Positions 22,912 to 31,836 of a DNA stretch of 49,605 nt are shown one piece after another. The notes under the pieces are model-generated. The model was not told the origin of the DNA. It searched no databases and saw only the letters and a program-made list of their open reading frames with translations. Source of the DNA: SB15 sp964639245 (GTDB taxonomy: Bacteria > Chloroflexota > Anaerolineae > Aggregatilineales > J027); the NCBI GenBank assembly GCA_964639245.1, contig CAZXCU010000027.1, positions 1 to 49,605 of the forward strand, in the 5' to 3' direction. Numbering within the stretch: position 1 is the first letter of the stretch; each line of letters opens with the position of its first letter. The translations under genes were made by a program, and so were the position numbers.

Positions 22912-24060
22912 CTATTGCATCATCGGATACAAAATTAATCCTAACACTGCCGCGCCCAATACCAAGAGAGGTTCAGGAATTTTCCTGGTATTCCACAAAA
23001 TCGCCAATGTGCCAAACGCAATCAGCGCGGTGGGAATATCGGTAATCGAACGCTGCCCCAACACCACCACCGCCCCGCTAATCGCCCCGATTGCCGCGAC
23101 GGTTACCCCTTCCACAAACGCCACAATCCCCGGACGTTTACCATATTTTTTGAAATATGGCGCGGGCAAAATCGTAAAAAAATAACACGGCAAAAATGTT
23201 GCCGTTGAAGCCAGAACTGCCCCCGGCAATCCCGCCACCAGATACCCGATAAATCCTACCGTAATCACCACCGGCCCCGGCGTAATCATTGCCACGGCTA
23301 CCGCGTCCACAAACTGCGACTCCGACAGCCACTGGTAATCCTTCACCACCCCGCCATATAAAAATGGGACAATCGCCAACCCACTCCCGAACACAAACGC
23401 GCCTGCCTTGGAAAAAAACAGGAAAAGTTTCAACAGCGTCTCTTTGTCTGCTGTCGCCGTGGCGAAAAATAGCCCATTCGTGAATGTTTTAAGGTTTAAA
23501 AATTCAGGCGGTGCTTTGACTAGCCAGACCACCACCCCCGCCAACAAAATCAAGCGGATATCTTCTGTTTCCGTTGTGACCGTCACTACCGCCGAAATCA
23601 GATAAATGCCCCAGAGCAGCCATTCTTTACCAAGCGATTTTTGGGTGAGCTTATATGCGCTAAAGCTAATAATCCCGATCACCCCTGCCCCCACCCCATA
23701 AAAAACAGCTTGCATCCAATCCAGCCCGCCATATTCGACATAGGCCCACCCCATCGCCACCACCATCAAAAACGATGGCAGCACAAACGCGACTCCCACC
23801 AGTGTTGCGCCCAAAATCCCATAATGTACGTAGCCAAGATAAATTGCCAGTTGTGCCGCAAGCGGGCCGGGCGCAAGCTGCGCGAGTGTCAGCCCTTCCT
23901 TATAGTCGGCTTCGCTAATCCATTGGCGATTTTCTACCAAATCACGCTGCATATAACCGACCAGCGCCACCGGGCCACCAAATCCGGTTGTGCCAAGCCG
24001 CAAAAAATACATGACCAATTGCCATAGGGTATAAGACAACATAGAAGATGTAACTACCAT
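22912..24060 (-). CDS. chrA: ChrA chromate transporter
   Basis: A 382-residue membrane protein with the two-half architecture of long-chain ChrA. The N-half has LRLGTTGFGGPVALVGYMQRDLV and QLAPGPLAAQLAIYLGY. The C-half has FGSGLAIVPFLYGG and MITPGPVVITVGFIGYLVAGLPGA. ChrA exports chromate. The ATG at 24060 lies inside a dyad operator; an ATG at 24042 would give a protein shorter by 6 residues. Neither has a good ribosome-binding site. It leads an operon of chrA, split chrB and a phosphatase-like gene. Confidence 0.93.
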   Translation of the reverse strand: MVVTSSMLSYTLWQLVMYFLRLGTTGFGGPVALVGYMQRDLVENRQWISEADYKEGLTLAQLAPGPLAAQLAIYLGYVHYGILGATLVGVAFVLPSFLMVVAMGWAYVEYGGLDWMQAVFYGVGAGVIGIISFSAYKLTQKSLGKEWLLWGIYLISAVVTVTTETEDIRLILLAGVVVWLVKAPPEFLNLKTFTNGLFFATATADKETLLKLFLFFSKAGAFVFGSGLAIVPFLYGGVVKDYQWLSESQFVDAVAVAMITPGPVVITVGFIGYLVAGLPGAVLASTATFLPCYFFTILPAPYFKKYGKRPGIVAFVEGVTVAAIGAISGAVVVLGQRSITDIPTALIAFGTLAILWNTRKIPEPLLVLGAAVLGLILYPMMQ

Positions 24061-24079
24061 TACTTGTAACGATAGTTAC
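24050..24079. promoter_or_regulatory. Double dyad operator at the chrA promoter
   Basis: Two consecutive dyads of the form GTAAC-N4-RTTAC lie at 24050-24063 (GTAACTACCATTAC) and 24066-24079 (GTAACGATAGTTAC), with centres 16 bp apart. They cover the expected transcription start and the upstream ATG of chrA, the position expected for a repressor. Confidence 0.72.
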
Positions 24080-24107
24080 ATTGTAGAGGATTTTTACTGA
24101 AATGCAA
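24080..24107 (-). promoter_or_regulatory. Putative chrA promoter
   Basis: On the minus strand TTGCAT (24102-24107) and TACAAT (24080-24085) are 16 bp apart, directly before the double GTAAC dyad. Confidence 0.6.
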
Positions 24108-24132
24108 GAAGTCGGGTGATTATAATTTTGAC

Positions 24133-25020
24133 TTACATCTCTTGAGGGACAAGCACTTCCCGATACACCGCGAGGAATTCCGCTACGCTCATCGGTTTGC
24201 GCCCCGTTAAATCTTCCACGCTGCTGCTCACCGAACCGTAGCGCCCTTCCGCAATCGCCGTATCAATCGAGGCGTACACTTCCGCAATCGGTTGGGGCAG
24301 TCCCACCGCAACCAGATTTTGAATCGCAACTTCCAGCGTAATTGGCACATAGGCCACGGGCTGACCGATGATTTCGCTGACAATCCGTGCCAGATCCGCC
24401 TGCGACAGGGCTTCCGGCCCGGTAATATCCAGCGTGCGCCGCCCTTCAAAATTCGATGTCAACGCTGCGGCGGCAGCACGGGCGCAATCCTCACGGGTGA
24501 TGTACGCAGTTTTGCCATCCCCCGCCGCGCTGAACAACTGTCCCATCTGAACAGCCGCAGGCAGCGAACCCAACAAAACTTCGGCGTAAAAATTTTCCCG
24601 TAACACTGTCCAGCCCAATTTACTCTCCGCCAAGGCCGCCTCTGTCCCGCGATGATCTCCGGCAAACGGAATCGGTGACTCGGCATCAGGATTAATCAAA
24701 GAGGTGTAGACCACATGCTGAACACCGACTTTTTCCGCCCCGTGTACCGCGTTCCGATGTTGCTGCAAACGCTGTCCCGGCACTGCCAGCATATCCGTGC
24801 TAATCAACAGCAGGCGGTCAACCCCCGCGAAGGCTTCCACCAGTGTTTCAGGCTTATCAAAATCGGCATACCGCACGCTGACCCCGCGCCGGGCAAAATC
24901 CGCTAAGTTTTCAGGATTGCGCGTCGCCGCCACAATTTCCCCCTGAGCATTTTCTAGCAGGAGTTCGACCACCCGCCGCCCCAAATGTCCTGATGCGCCT
25001 GTAACTAAAATCGTAGTCAT
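24133..25020 (-). CDS. NAD(P)-binding quinone oxidoreductase-like protein (QorB/NmrA group)
   Basis: A 295-residue atypical SDR with the nucleotide-binding loop TGASGHLGRRV at residues 7-17 and no SDR Tyr-x3-Lys site. The layout and the divergent HxlR regulator match the E. coli ytfG(qorB)-ytfH arrangement, so NAD(P)H-dependent quinone reduction is the most likely role. AGGAGATGAAGGA precedes the ATG, a strong ribosome-binding region. Expression is probably controlled by the adjacent HxlR protein through the dyads at 25084-25112. Confidence 0.85.
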   Translation of the reverse strand: MTTILVTGASGHLGRRVVELLLENAQGEIVAATRNPENLADFARRGVSVRYADFDKPETLVEAFAGVDRLLLISTDMLAVPGQRLQQHRNAVHGAEKVGVQHVVYTSLINPDAESPIPFAGDHRGTEAALAESKLGWTVLRENFYAEVLLGSLPAAVQMGQLFSAAGDGKTAYITREDCARAAAAALTSNFEGRRTLDITGPEALSQADLARIVSEIIGQPVAYVPITLEVAIQNLVAVGLPQPIAEVYASIDTAIAEGRYGSVSSSVEDLTGRKPMSVAEFLAVYREVLVPQEM

Positions 25021-25052
25021 TCCTTCATCTCCTCTGATTGTTCATTGCCATT

Positions 25053-25081
25053 TGTTACTATAGGAGACTTAGTATAGAATG
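25053..25081 (+). promoter_or_regulatory. Putative promoter of the HxlR regulator gene
   Basis: TTGTTA (25053-25058) and TAGAAT (25076-25081) are 17 bp apart. The dyads at 25084-25112 would cover the start site, as expected for autorepression. Confidence 0.5.
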
Positions 25082-25083
25082 GG

Positions 25084-25112
25084 AAGTAGGCACTTCTCAG
25101 TAAGGTACTTAC
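25084..25112. promoter_or_regulatory. Paired dyads between the qorB-like and HxlR genes
   Basis: AAGTAGGCACTT (25084-25095) and GTAAGGTACTTAC (25100-25112) are two dyads sharing an AGTA-N3-(T/A)ACT-like core, with centres about 16 bp apart. They lie next to the HxlR start and between the divergent promoters. Confidence 0.6.
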
Positions 25113-25115
25113 CGT

Positions 25116-25478
25116 ATGGAAACCAACCCCTACCTCACCAACTGCCCGACCCGTCAGGTGCTTGACCGCATTGGCGACAAGTGGACAACGCTTGTGGTTA
25201 TGCTGCTTGCTCCCCAACCCATGCGCTTTTCTGAAATTCAGCGCTGCATCGGGGGAATTTCCCAGAAAATGCTGACCCAAACCCTCCGCAGTTTGGAGCG
25301 TGATGGTTTGGTCAAGCGCACCCTCTTTCCCGAAGTTCCGCCGCGTGTTGAATATGAACTCACCCCGTTGGGGCAAACGCTGGTCGTTCCCCTGCAAGCC
25401 ATTTTTCAGTGGTCGCTCGATTACATTGACGAAATTGCCGCTGCCCAGACCCGCTATGACTCCCGCGAGATGAAATAA
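25116..25478 (+). CDS. HxlR-family (DUF24) transcriptional regulator
   Basis: A 120-residue winged-helix regulator. C10 (in TNCPTRQVLDRIGDKW) occupies the position of the redox-sensing cysteine of DUF24 regulators such as YodB and QorR. The recognition region FSEIQRCIGGISQKMLTQTLRSLERDGLV is typical. It is divergent from a QorB-like oxidoreductase gene, an arrangement in which such regulators repress their neighbour until the cysteine is oxidised or alkylated by quinones or aldehydes. The sequence closely resembles E. coli YtfH in layout. Confidence 0.93.
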   Translation: METNPYLTNCPTRQVLDRIGDKWTTLVVMLLAPQPMRFSEIQRCIGGISQKMLTQTLRSLERDGLVKRTLFPEVPPRVEYELTPLGQTLVVPLQAIFQWSLDYIDEIAAAQTRYDSREMK

Positions 25479-25491
25479 TTTATCGAAGGAG

Positions 25492-25674
25492 TTACTGCAC
25501 CTGCGCTACCATCGAAAGCACCATCACCACCACCAGAATCAGCGCAATCCCCCCGATTACGAGTCGCCGCCCCCACCCCGACGACTCCGTTTCATCTTCA
25601 AAATCGTCATACGGGGCATCTTCATACAACCCATGCTGCGGGTGGTCAGGATACTCACTGTCATACTTTGTCAT
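25492..25674 (-). CDS. Small tail-anchored membrane protein
   Basis: A 60-residue protein with an acidic, aromatic-rich N-terminal half (EYPDHPQHGLYEDAPYDDFEDE) and one C-terminal transmembrane helix (LVIGGIALILVVVMVLSMV). It starts 6 bases after the stop codon of the glycosyltransferase gene, so it belongs to that operon. It converges on the HxlR gene with a 13-base gap. No known family is recognised. Confidence 0.65.
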   Translation of the reverse strand: MTKYDSEYPDHPQHGLYEDAPYDDFEDETESSGWGRRLVIGGIALILVVVMVLSMVAQVQ

Positions 25675-25680
25675 GTTTGC

Positions 25681-26832
25681 TCACCGCCAATCGCTACGCC
25701 GTGTTTCCTCATAAAATTCTAGCACGCGCTTGGCAATCGCCTCCCATTGAAATTGTTCTGCTGCGAGGGCGGCATTCTGCCCCAAGGTTTGACGTAAATC
25801 AGGATTTTTCCACAACCGTTCAAAGCACCCCGCCAGCGCCAATTTGTCGTCCACCGGGCTGTACAACACATGCATCCCGTCCACAAATTCGGGCAGGTCA
25901 TCATCTTGCGGTGGGGTCGTCACAATCGCACAACCATAGGCCAGCGCCGCTTGCAGGGAGGTTCGTCGCAGGGATGCGCCATCTTTAAAAGGCAGTGCCA
26001 CGCAGTCCGCCGCCGCAAAATATGCGCCCACCTCGGCATCCTGCAAAAAGCCTGTCCAGTGGGGTTGAATGTATAAATCATGGGCAAGCTGGTCAATTGC
26101 CTGAACATAGGCGTGGTTGGTCGGGTCACTTGCGCCCGTCCGCCCACCCATCATCACCAGCTTGATGGGAACACCGTTGTCATCTGCCGTTTTGACCGCT
26201 TTTAAAAGGGTATCCACCCCTTTGACTGCGTTGACAAATCCAAAATGCGCCACGACCAGCGTTTCATCGGTGGCACTCAGCAACGCCCGGATTTCCGTCC
26301 GTCGCTCCGCCGCTTTGACCACTTTCACCGTCGCCCCCAGTGGAATCTGGGCAAGTTTGAGGCGGGGAAAATGCGCCCGCAGTACCTTTTCATCCCCCCG
26401 ATTGGTCACAATCACAGCGGAACTCTGCCGTGCCAGTTCCCGCACAATCCAATCGCGCAGTCCACCCGCCTTGGGGAACAAATACGGAAAACGCAAATCG
26501 TGAAAGGTGGTTACAAACGGAATTTTACGGAACAGTCCCGGCATAAAATGCACCAGACCCGCCATGCCAAACGCCGCCGTCTGAAATTGCAAATTCACCA
26601 CGTCAAGTCCATAGCGCTCCGCCCACCCCGTCACCTGCCCGAAAAACGCCCGATTCCAATTGGCAATTTCGGCGGTCACATGCACATCATCGGGATAGGT
26701 CGCTGCGTCAGGGTGTGTCAACACAAACACATCCTGCCCCAGCGCCACCAACTGCCGTGCCAGCACCTGTGTATAATCCGCGATTCCGCCTTCCATCGGC
26801 GGATATTCGCCCGTAATCAACCCGATTCGCAT
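25681..26832 (-). CDS. GT4-family glycosyltransferase
   Basis: A 383-residue GT-B glycosyltransferase. The N-terminal domain begins with RIGLITGEYPPMEGGIADYTQVLARQL, the glycine-rich acceptor loop of GT4 enzymes. The C-terminal domain has VVAHFGFVNAVKGVDTLL and the nucleotide-sugar site around LPFKDGASLRRTSLQAALAYG, although the usual E-x7-E glutamates are altered. I start at the ATG at 26832; a TTG 9 bases upstream is also open. It overlaps the DNA methyltransferase gene by 16 bases. It probably adds a sugar to a surface glycan. Confidence 0.87.
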   Translation of the reverse strand: MRIGLITGEYPPMEGGIADYTQVLARQLVALGQDVFVLTHPDAATYPDDVHVTAEIANWNRAFFGQVTGWAERYGLDVVNLQFQTAAFGMAGLVHFMPGLFRKIPFVTTFHDLRFPYLFPKAGGLRDWIVRELARQSSAVIVTNRGDEKVLRAHFPRLKLAQIPLGATVKVVKAAERRTEIRALLSATDETLVVAHFGFVNAVKGVDTLLKAVKTADDNGVPIKLVMMGGRTGASDPTNHAYVQAIDQLAHDLYIQPHWTGFLQDAEVGAYFAAADCVALPFKDGASLRRTSLQAALAYGCAIVTTPPQDDDLPEFVDGMHVLYSPVDDKLALAGCFERLWKNPDLRQTLGQNAALAAEQFQWEAIAKRVLEFYEETRRSDWR

Positions 26833-27998
26833 CCGACACAATCCATTATTTTTTGCAAACTTAACGCCGTAGAAGGGATAATTTTAATAGAAGACATCGG
26901 TTTTATATCCGCTGCGCAGGTCTGAATCAGAATCAGCGCATAGGCCTGTTTTTTCTGCCCTGCTTTGGCTAATTTTTCCGCCGCTTGGCTTAAATCTTCG
27001 CCTTCACGCTGCACCCGAATCAGTACCGGACGACCTTCAATATAATCGTTGTGAATCGCGTCAATCCCTGCATTGCGCTGCACCAATTTCACAGGCAAAC
27101 CCGCCAGCAAATTTTTTACATACTCGGGCAAATTCTCATAGCTGGTGCGCCCATTTTTGAGCAAAAACGAGTCACTTTTGATGGGGTTGTTTAAACGAGC
27201 TTTGGTCAGTTCCACCGCTTCGGGCTTGGCATTAATCCCCAGATAATGCCGATTTAAAAGGGCTGCTGCTACAAGGGCTGTGCCACTCCCACAAAAGGGG
27301 TCAAGCACAACGTCATTGGGGTGGGTGACAAGTTGAATAATTTGCTCCAAAAGTAAAATCGGTTTTTGGGTCGGATACCCCATCCGTTCCTTTGCTTTGG
27401 GATTAAGATACGGAATTTCCCACACATCTGAGAGGGGTACACCTTTTTTTGCACCGTTTAAGATAACTGTCCCTTCCTCATCTCGTGCATAAACCGCTTT
27501 TCCATTTAAGCGTTCGCGTTTCTGGAGAATCTGGTCAAGGTTGGTTGTTTCCGAATATGGCTCATACAATTTATTAAATTGATATTTTTTCGTTTTGGCA
27601 TACATGAAAATCGTTTGATGTGAATTGAGTAAATTTTGCCGATTATTCGACCAGCGCCGATACATCCAGATAATTTCGGACAAAAACCGTTCCGCCCCAA
27701 AAACTTCATCCAGCATCAAACGGATATGATGGGAGGCGGTGCGGTCACAATGAAAACATAGTGTTGCAGTAGGTTTCATCACCCGCCGAATTTCAAGTAA
27801 CCGCGCCCGCAAAAAATCGAGATAGTCGGTCAAGCTGTCCCATTCATCGGCAAAAGAATAAGTTCGGCTGCCATCGCGGGTTTGCAGGGTATGGGTTTTT
27901 TGCGTGAAAAACGGCGGGTCAAGATAAACCACATCCACTAAATTAGCTGGCTGCTGTTTCAAAATATCCAAGCAATCGCCTAGAAAAACATCCTTCAT
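26817..27998 (-). CDS. Site-specific DNA methyltransferase (N4-C/N6-A, beta type) with extra C-terminal domain
   Basis: A 393-residue amino-methyltransferase. Motif IV is D27-PPF (VVYLDPPFFTQ). The target-recognition region lies between about residues 80 and 200. Motif I, DPFCGSGTALVAAALL, comes near residue 240, so the order is beta type. Residues 290-370 form an additional domain (VKLVQRNAGIDAIHNDYIEGRPVLIRVQR, then a helix and ALILIQT) that resembles an endonuclease fold but lacks a clear ExK. No separate restriction gene is adjacent. It may be an orphan modifier. It is the first gene of the run into GT4. Confidence 0.87.
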   Translation of the reverse strand: MKDVFLGDCLDILKQQPANLVDVVYLDPPFFTQKTHTLQTRDGSRTYSFADEWDSLTDYLDFLRARLLEIRRVMKPTATLCFHCDRTASHHIRLMLDEVFGAERFLSEIIWMYRRWSNNRQNLLNSHQTIFMYAKTKKYQFNKLYEPYSETTNLDQILQKRERLNGKAVYARDEEGTVILNGAKKGVPLSDVWEIPYLNPKAKERMGYPTQKPILLLEQIIQLVTHPNDVVLDPFCGSGTALVAAALLNRHYLGINAKPEAVELTKARLNNPIKSDSFLLKNGRTSYENLPEYVKNLLAGLPVKLVQRNAGIDAIHNDYIEGRPVLIRVQREGEDLSQAAEKLAKAGQKKQAYALILIQTCAADIKPMSSIKIIPSTALSLQKIMDCVGCESG

Positions 27999-28028
27999 GT
28001 TTCACTGTCTCATTCACAATTTGATACG

Positions 28029-29072
28029 CTATCTAGGATTAGAGACTTGCCATATATTAACAGTCCCATCTGTTTCAGCCAGCGCAAGCATAGAATTAGA
28101 TGACCATGCAATATCATGAGAATGGCAAGAGATTCCTTGTCCGAAACCATTGGTATGGTATAGTGGTACTTTCAATAAAGTATCTGCGGATATGATATGT
28201 AATTGCTCACCATCACAGTATGCAAGATAGCTCCCATCTGGTGATGCTTCAACTGTGTCAGCACTTCCCGATAACATGGTTAGCATCTCCATCGTAGCTG
28301 TATCCCAAATGCTCAAGGCATCAACTCTTCCTTTTGAGCCAGATGAGGCAAATATATTACCCTCTTTTAACCAAGCAATGTCAAAATAGTTGCGACCTGA
28401 GTTAAAGATAGTTTGTCGTGTTTCTAGATGCCATATCTTAAATCCAGAAGCCTGTGCCTGACTGATGACCGCTAAATACTCTCCGTCTTGTGACCATTCG
28501 AAATCAACTGCCCATGGAATTCCAACATCGGTGGTTTGCCCGGTAGGTGGCTGAACTGACTCTCCCAAACTGTATAGCACCTTCAGAGAATTAGCGTCAA
28601 ACATACCAATTCTGCCATCCGAAAGAGGCACGGCAAGTTGACTACCATCGGGAGACCAACCTATAGCTTGATCGTCATTATCGAACTTGATGATGGCAAG
28701 TTGATTCTCAAATGATGTTATTTCTAAAAAACTACCTATACCAGAACAGCCAACTGCTAAAGTAGCTTCATCGGAAGACCATTCTAGGGTTCTAGTAGGG
28801 AAATGATAATAGCCGCAGTTAAATGATGTGATGACTGTCCCTGTTTCCAGATCCCACAGATACTTAGCGCCATCTTGATAAGCTGAGGCAAGATAATTGC
28901 CATCAAATGACCATTCCACATCCCATGTTCTGTTGTTGTTGCTTGTAACACCTAACGTTCTAACAAACGTTAAATTCAAGCCCGTTTCTTGTAAACCCTG
29001 TGCTAAGGTAACAGGAAGCGCTATCCAAGCCACAATCAAAACCCATATCAATCGCAGGCAATTTTTATTCAT
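28029..29072 (-). CDS. Exported WD40-type beta-propeller protein
   Basis: A 347-residue protein with a signal peptide (LIWVLIVAWIALPVTLAQ) and about seven WD40-like repeats, recognised by units such as VEWSFDGNYLASAYQDGAKYLWDLETG and IAWSSNSMLALAETDGTVNIW. It would form a single propeller outside the membrane for protein contacts. Codon and base use are more AT-rich than in its neighbours, which may indicate recent acquisition. AGGAATTTT lies before the ATG. The partner is unknown. Confidence 0.85.
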   Translation of the reverse strand: MNKNCLRLIWVLIVAWIALPVTLAQGLQETGLNLTFVRTLGVTSNNNRTWDVEWSFDGNYLASAYQDGAKYLWDLETGTVITSFNCGYYHFPTRTLEWSSDEATLAVGCSGIGSFLEITSFENQLAIIKFDNDDQAIGWSPDGSQLAVPLSDGRIGMFDANSLKVLYSLGESVQPPTGQTTDVGIPWAVDFEWSQDGEYLAVISQAQASGFKIWHLETRQTIFNSGRNYFDIAWLKEGNIFASSGSKGRVDALSIWDTATMEMLTMLSGSADTVEASPDGSYLAYCDGEQLHIISADTLLKVPLYHTNGFGQGISCHSHDIAWSSNSMLALAETDGTVNIWQVSNPR

Positions 29073-29140
29073 AGCAAAATTCCTTATTTATGAATTAGGT
29101 CTTTTGCTGTTGGCTGGCGAATTTCCGTTTCTATATCCAT

Positions 29141-30670
29141 TTAGAATAGGCTTGTTATCTCCCAGAACCAACCGCGCATCAGCAGCACCATCCCCAGATA
29201 GACAATACTTGCCCACACCACCCACTGTACTCCATATCCCAATCGGCGGCTTATCCATGCCAGCACAGCAACCACCGGCATAAAAAATAGCAGCAACGGC
29301 AGGGTTAATTTTTTCATCGTGTCATCTTCACGGAAAAAATACGCAAGGTCACTCCGGTAGTGCGGTTCACCGAAGACCTGCTTCAACCGTTCGCCAAAAT
29401 CGGGGGCATCTGCCCGTGCGAGATTTTCATCCAATTTTACATACCCATACTCGCTGGCAAGATACCAGAATCCGCCGTCCGGGGCTGCCATGATGACATC
29501 ATAGCCAAAAGAGGGAGACAAACTTTCATCCACATTCAAGGGTTCCCCCGTCCCATCCGCCGCGAAATAAAAATACTTCTCGCGGTACTGGTCATCAAAC
29601 GCTACCCAATCCCCATTGATGCGGAAATATTTCGGTTCTGCGGAACCCGTTTCCAGTGTTGGAATCCATGTCAGCGTTTCGTCACCCAGCGCATAATGCG
29701 AACTAAAATCCACATTCTCGACATTTTGAAGGGCGGTGGGAATCTCCATCTCACCCCATGAATCGCCATTCCACACGACAGGCATTGCGCTGTAAAAATG
29801 ATTCGTGATGTTGGAGCGTGAATTTTCCAGAATCGTATCCACCGTTTGCCAGTCAAACCGCCCATTTTCGTCCAGCACATACTGATCTTCTCGCTGGAGG
29901 GGAATATTACCCGTCACAACAGGCGCTTGACCTTCTGCCCCTTCCAGAATATCGGCAGTCACTTCACCTTCGGGTTGGGCTGGCACACGCGAATATACCA
30001 TTTGCCACGCGCCTCCCTCAAAATAGGCCATTTCTAAAAGACAGAGCGTTGTCTCGTCACACGCAAAATCTTGAATTTCTCGTTGTTCTGCTTGCCCCGT
30101 CAAATCCAGCGTCGCAACCGTGAACGCGGTAGTATCCTGTTCCCCGTAGACCAATTCAATCCTCTCGCCCTGCCATGTCAGCCCATAAGGAATCTGTTCA
30201 TCCGGCAGAGAAAATAACCGCGTTGCTGCTCCATCCAAGGTCAGATAGTACAAATCCACTGAATAATCTTCCGCTTCTTTGAGCAGCAAAAATTCCCCTG
30301 CGTCGTTCTGCGCCACACCCATCACATCTGATAGATAATCTGCATCCGGGAATTGCCAGACAATTTCAGCTTTGCCATCCGCCATGTTATAGCGCACCAT
30401 CGTATTGATTTGCTCAAAACGCTCATCTGAAACGCTAAAATCATACGCACAGTTGCGATAAATCACCTCATTGGCAGGATCAAGCAGCGCGGCATCAAAA
30501 CAAAACAGGAAATTTCGCGCCATTTCCCCGTCCAATGCAATGTCCATATATCGTGTTGACGGAGGTTCAGTTGCTGCCCACGCCAACCGTCCCCACATGA
30601 CCCCCGTGACCACGATACTTCCCAAGATTATCAGCGTGGGAATGAATTTTTGTATCCGTTCGCTCATCAT
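29141..30670 (-). CDS. Membrane-anchored protein with large extracellular beta-rich domain
   Basis: A 509-residue protein with an N-terminal signal-anchor (FIPTLIILGSIVVTGVMW) and two or three C-terminal hydrophobic helices (LTLPLLLFFMPVVAVLAW, WVVWASIVYLGMVLLM). Between them is an acidic beta-rich domain of about 400 residues with propeller-like units. A DFACDETTLCLL segment contains two cysteines. AGGAGA precedes a double ATG. No enzyme motif is recognised. It lies between a propeller gene and a glycosyltransferase gene in the same direction, which suggests a surface-associated role. Confidence 0.7.
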   Translation of the reverse strand: MMSERIQKFIPTLIILGSIVVTGVMWGRLAWAATEPPSTRYMDIALDGEMARNFLFCFDAALLDPANEVIYRNCAYDFSVSDERFEQINTMVRYNMADGKAEIVWQFPDADYLSDVMGVAQNDAGEFLLLKEAEDYSVDLYYLTLDGAATRLFSLPDEQIPYGLTWQGERIELVYGEQDTTAFTVATLDLTGQAEQREIQDFACDETTLCLLEMAYFEGGAWQMVYSRVPAQPEGEVTADILEGAEGQAPVVTGNIPLQREDQYVLDENGRFDWQTVDTILENSRSNITNHFYSAMPVVWNGDSWGEMEIPTALQNVENVDFSSHYALGDETLTWIPTLETGSAEPKYFRINGDWVAFDDQYREKYFYFAADGTGEPLNVDESLSPSFGYDVIMAAPDGGFWYLASEYGYVKLDENLARADAPDFGERLKQVFGEPHYRSDLAYFFREDDTMKKLTLPLLLFFMPVVAVLAWISRRLGYGVQWVVWASIVYLGMVLLMRGWFWEITSLF

Positions 30671-30749
30671 GTGTTCTCCTTTATCATGGGGACGTACTGC
30701 TCAGAAATTTTGTTCACCCAAACCGATAAAATTCTGTAAAAAACCGAAT

Positions 30750-31682
30750 TTATACTTTTTCCCCTGCATAGGTCAGTGAACGCAGCACCTGAGCATACAT
30801 TAATACCCGTTCGCGCCGCATTTCCGGTTGATGCCCCACCGCCCCTTTTGCGGCCTCCATGAGAATTTCCATCCCATAGCTGACAATCAACACCCCGCGC
30901 AGCAGCAACGCAGGCAAAATCCCATGAAATTTACGAAAATATTTAAGTTTGCTGTGCTGAAAATGCAAGTGCTTACGGAGGCTGGCCTGTTCGGTACTTT
31001 TCCCACCGTGATGTGTCACATAAGAATCACCTTTATACATTACCCGCCAGCCTTTTAACACCGCCTGTTTACACCAATCCAATTCCTCAAAAAACATCAC
31101 ATACTGCGGGTCTAATCCGCCGACCTGTTCATAGACTTCACGCCGTGCGAGCAGCGCCGACCCCTGCACCCAGTCCACCTCAACCGTGCCATCATCGGGC
31201 AAATCGGTCACATAATAGCGCCGCAGCACCGATTCCGGCGCGAATTGCTGAAACCATGTACTTTCCACCATTGCCGTAAACAGGGTAGGAAAACGACGGC
31301 GGGTAGATTGGTGCGTTTTATCGGTATTGAGGGTGTGCGGGCCAAGAATCCCGACTTCGGGATGTGCGTCCAGATATTCGACCATCGCGCTCAGGGCATG
31401 GGGATGCACTTCAGTATCAGGATTCAGCAGCAGCAGATAGCGCCCTGTCGCCTCCGCCAACCCGATATTGTTCCCGCCCACAAAACCGACATTTTCTGTT
31501 TGTGCTAGCAGTTTGACCGTCGGAAAATCGCGCCGCACCATCGCCACACTATCATCCTGACTCGCCGAATCCACCACAATCACTTCAAGGCGGAGCGCCC
31601 CATGATAGGTTTCGATGCTTCGCAGGCACGCCGCGAGCAAATCGCGCACATTCCAATTGACAATGATGATTGATAAATCCAT
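30750..31682 (-). CDS. GT2-family glycosyltransferase (rhamnosyltransferase-like)
   Basis: A 310-residue GT-A glycosyltransferase with the opening SIIIVNWNVRDLLAACLRSI, the metal-binding segment LLLLNPDTEV and the acceptor-side EELDWC motif typical of GT2 rhamnosyltransferase-like enzymes. The C-terminal helices (LPALLLRGVLIVSYGMEIL) may lie on the membrane. It uses a nucleotide sugar to extend a surface glycan; the donor is not determined. It is in the same direction as the membrane protein gene at 29141-30670. Confidence 0.9.
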   Translation of the reverse strand: MDLSIIIVNWNVRDLLAACLRSIETYHGALRLEVIVVDSASQDDSVAMVRRDFPTVKLLAQTENVGFVGGNNIGLAEATGRYLLLLNPDTEVHPHALSAMVEYLDAHPEVGILGPHTLNTDKTHQSTRRRFPTLFTAMVESTWFQQFAPESVLRRYYVTDLPDDGTVEVDWVQGSALLARREVYEQVGGLDPQYVMFFEELDWCKQAVLKGWRVMYKGDSYVTHHGGKSTEQASLRKHLHFQHSKLKYFRKFHGILPALLLRGVLIVSYGMEILMEAAKGAVGHQPEMRRERVLMYAQVLRSLTYAGEKV

Positions 31683-31836
31683 GGTTATGAGACCCGCATT
31701 TCGTTCCTGAATTGGGCTGGCAAAAGCCTATTGTGCCTGTTTCATCTTCCCCTGAATAGCCAGAAAATGCTATATCCCCACCGCCCTTTACCCGTTATAA
31801 TTTATGAGGATTCATAAACCAGAAACTAACTTTTTG

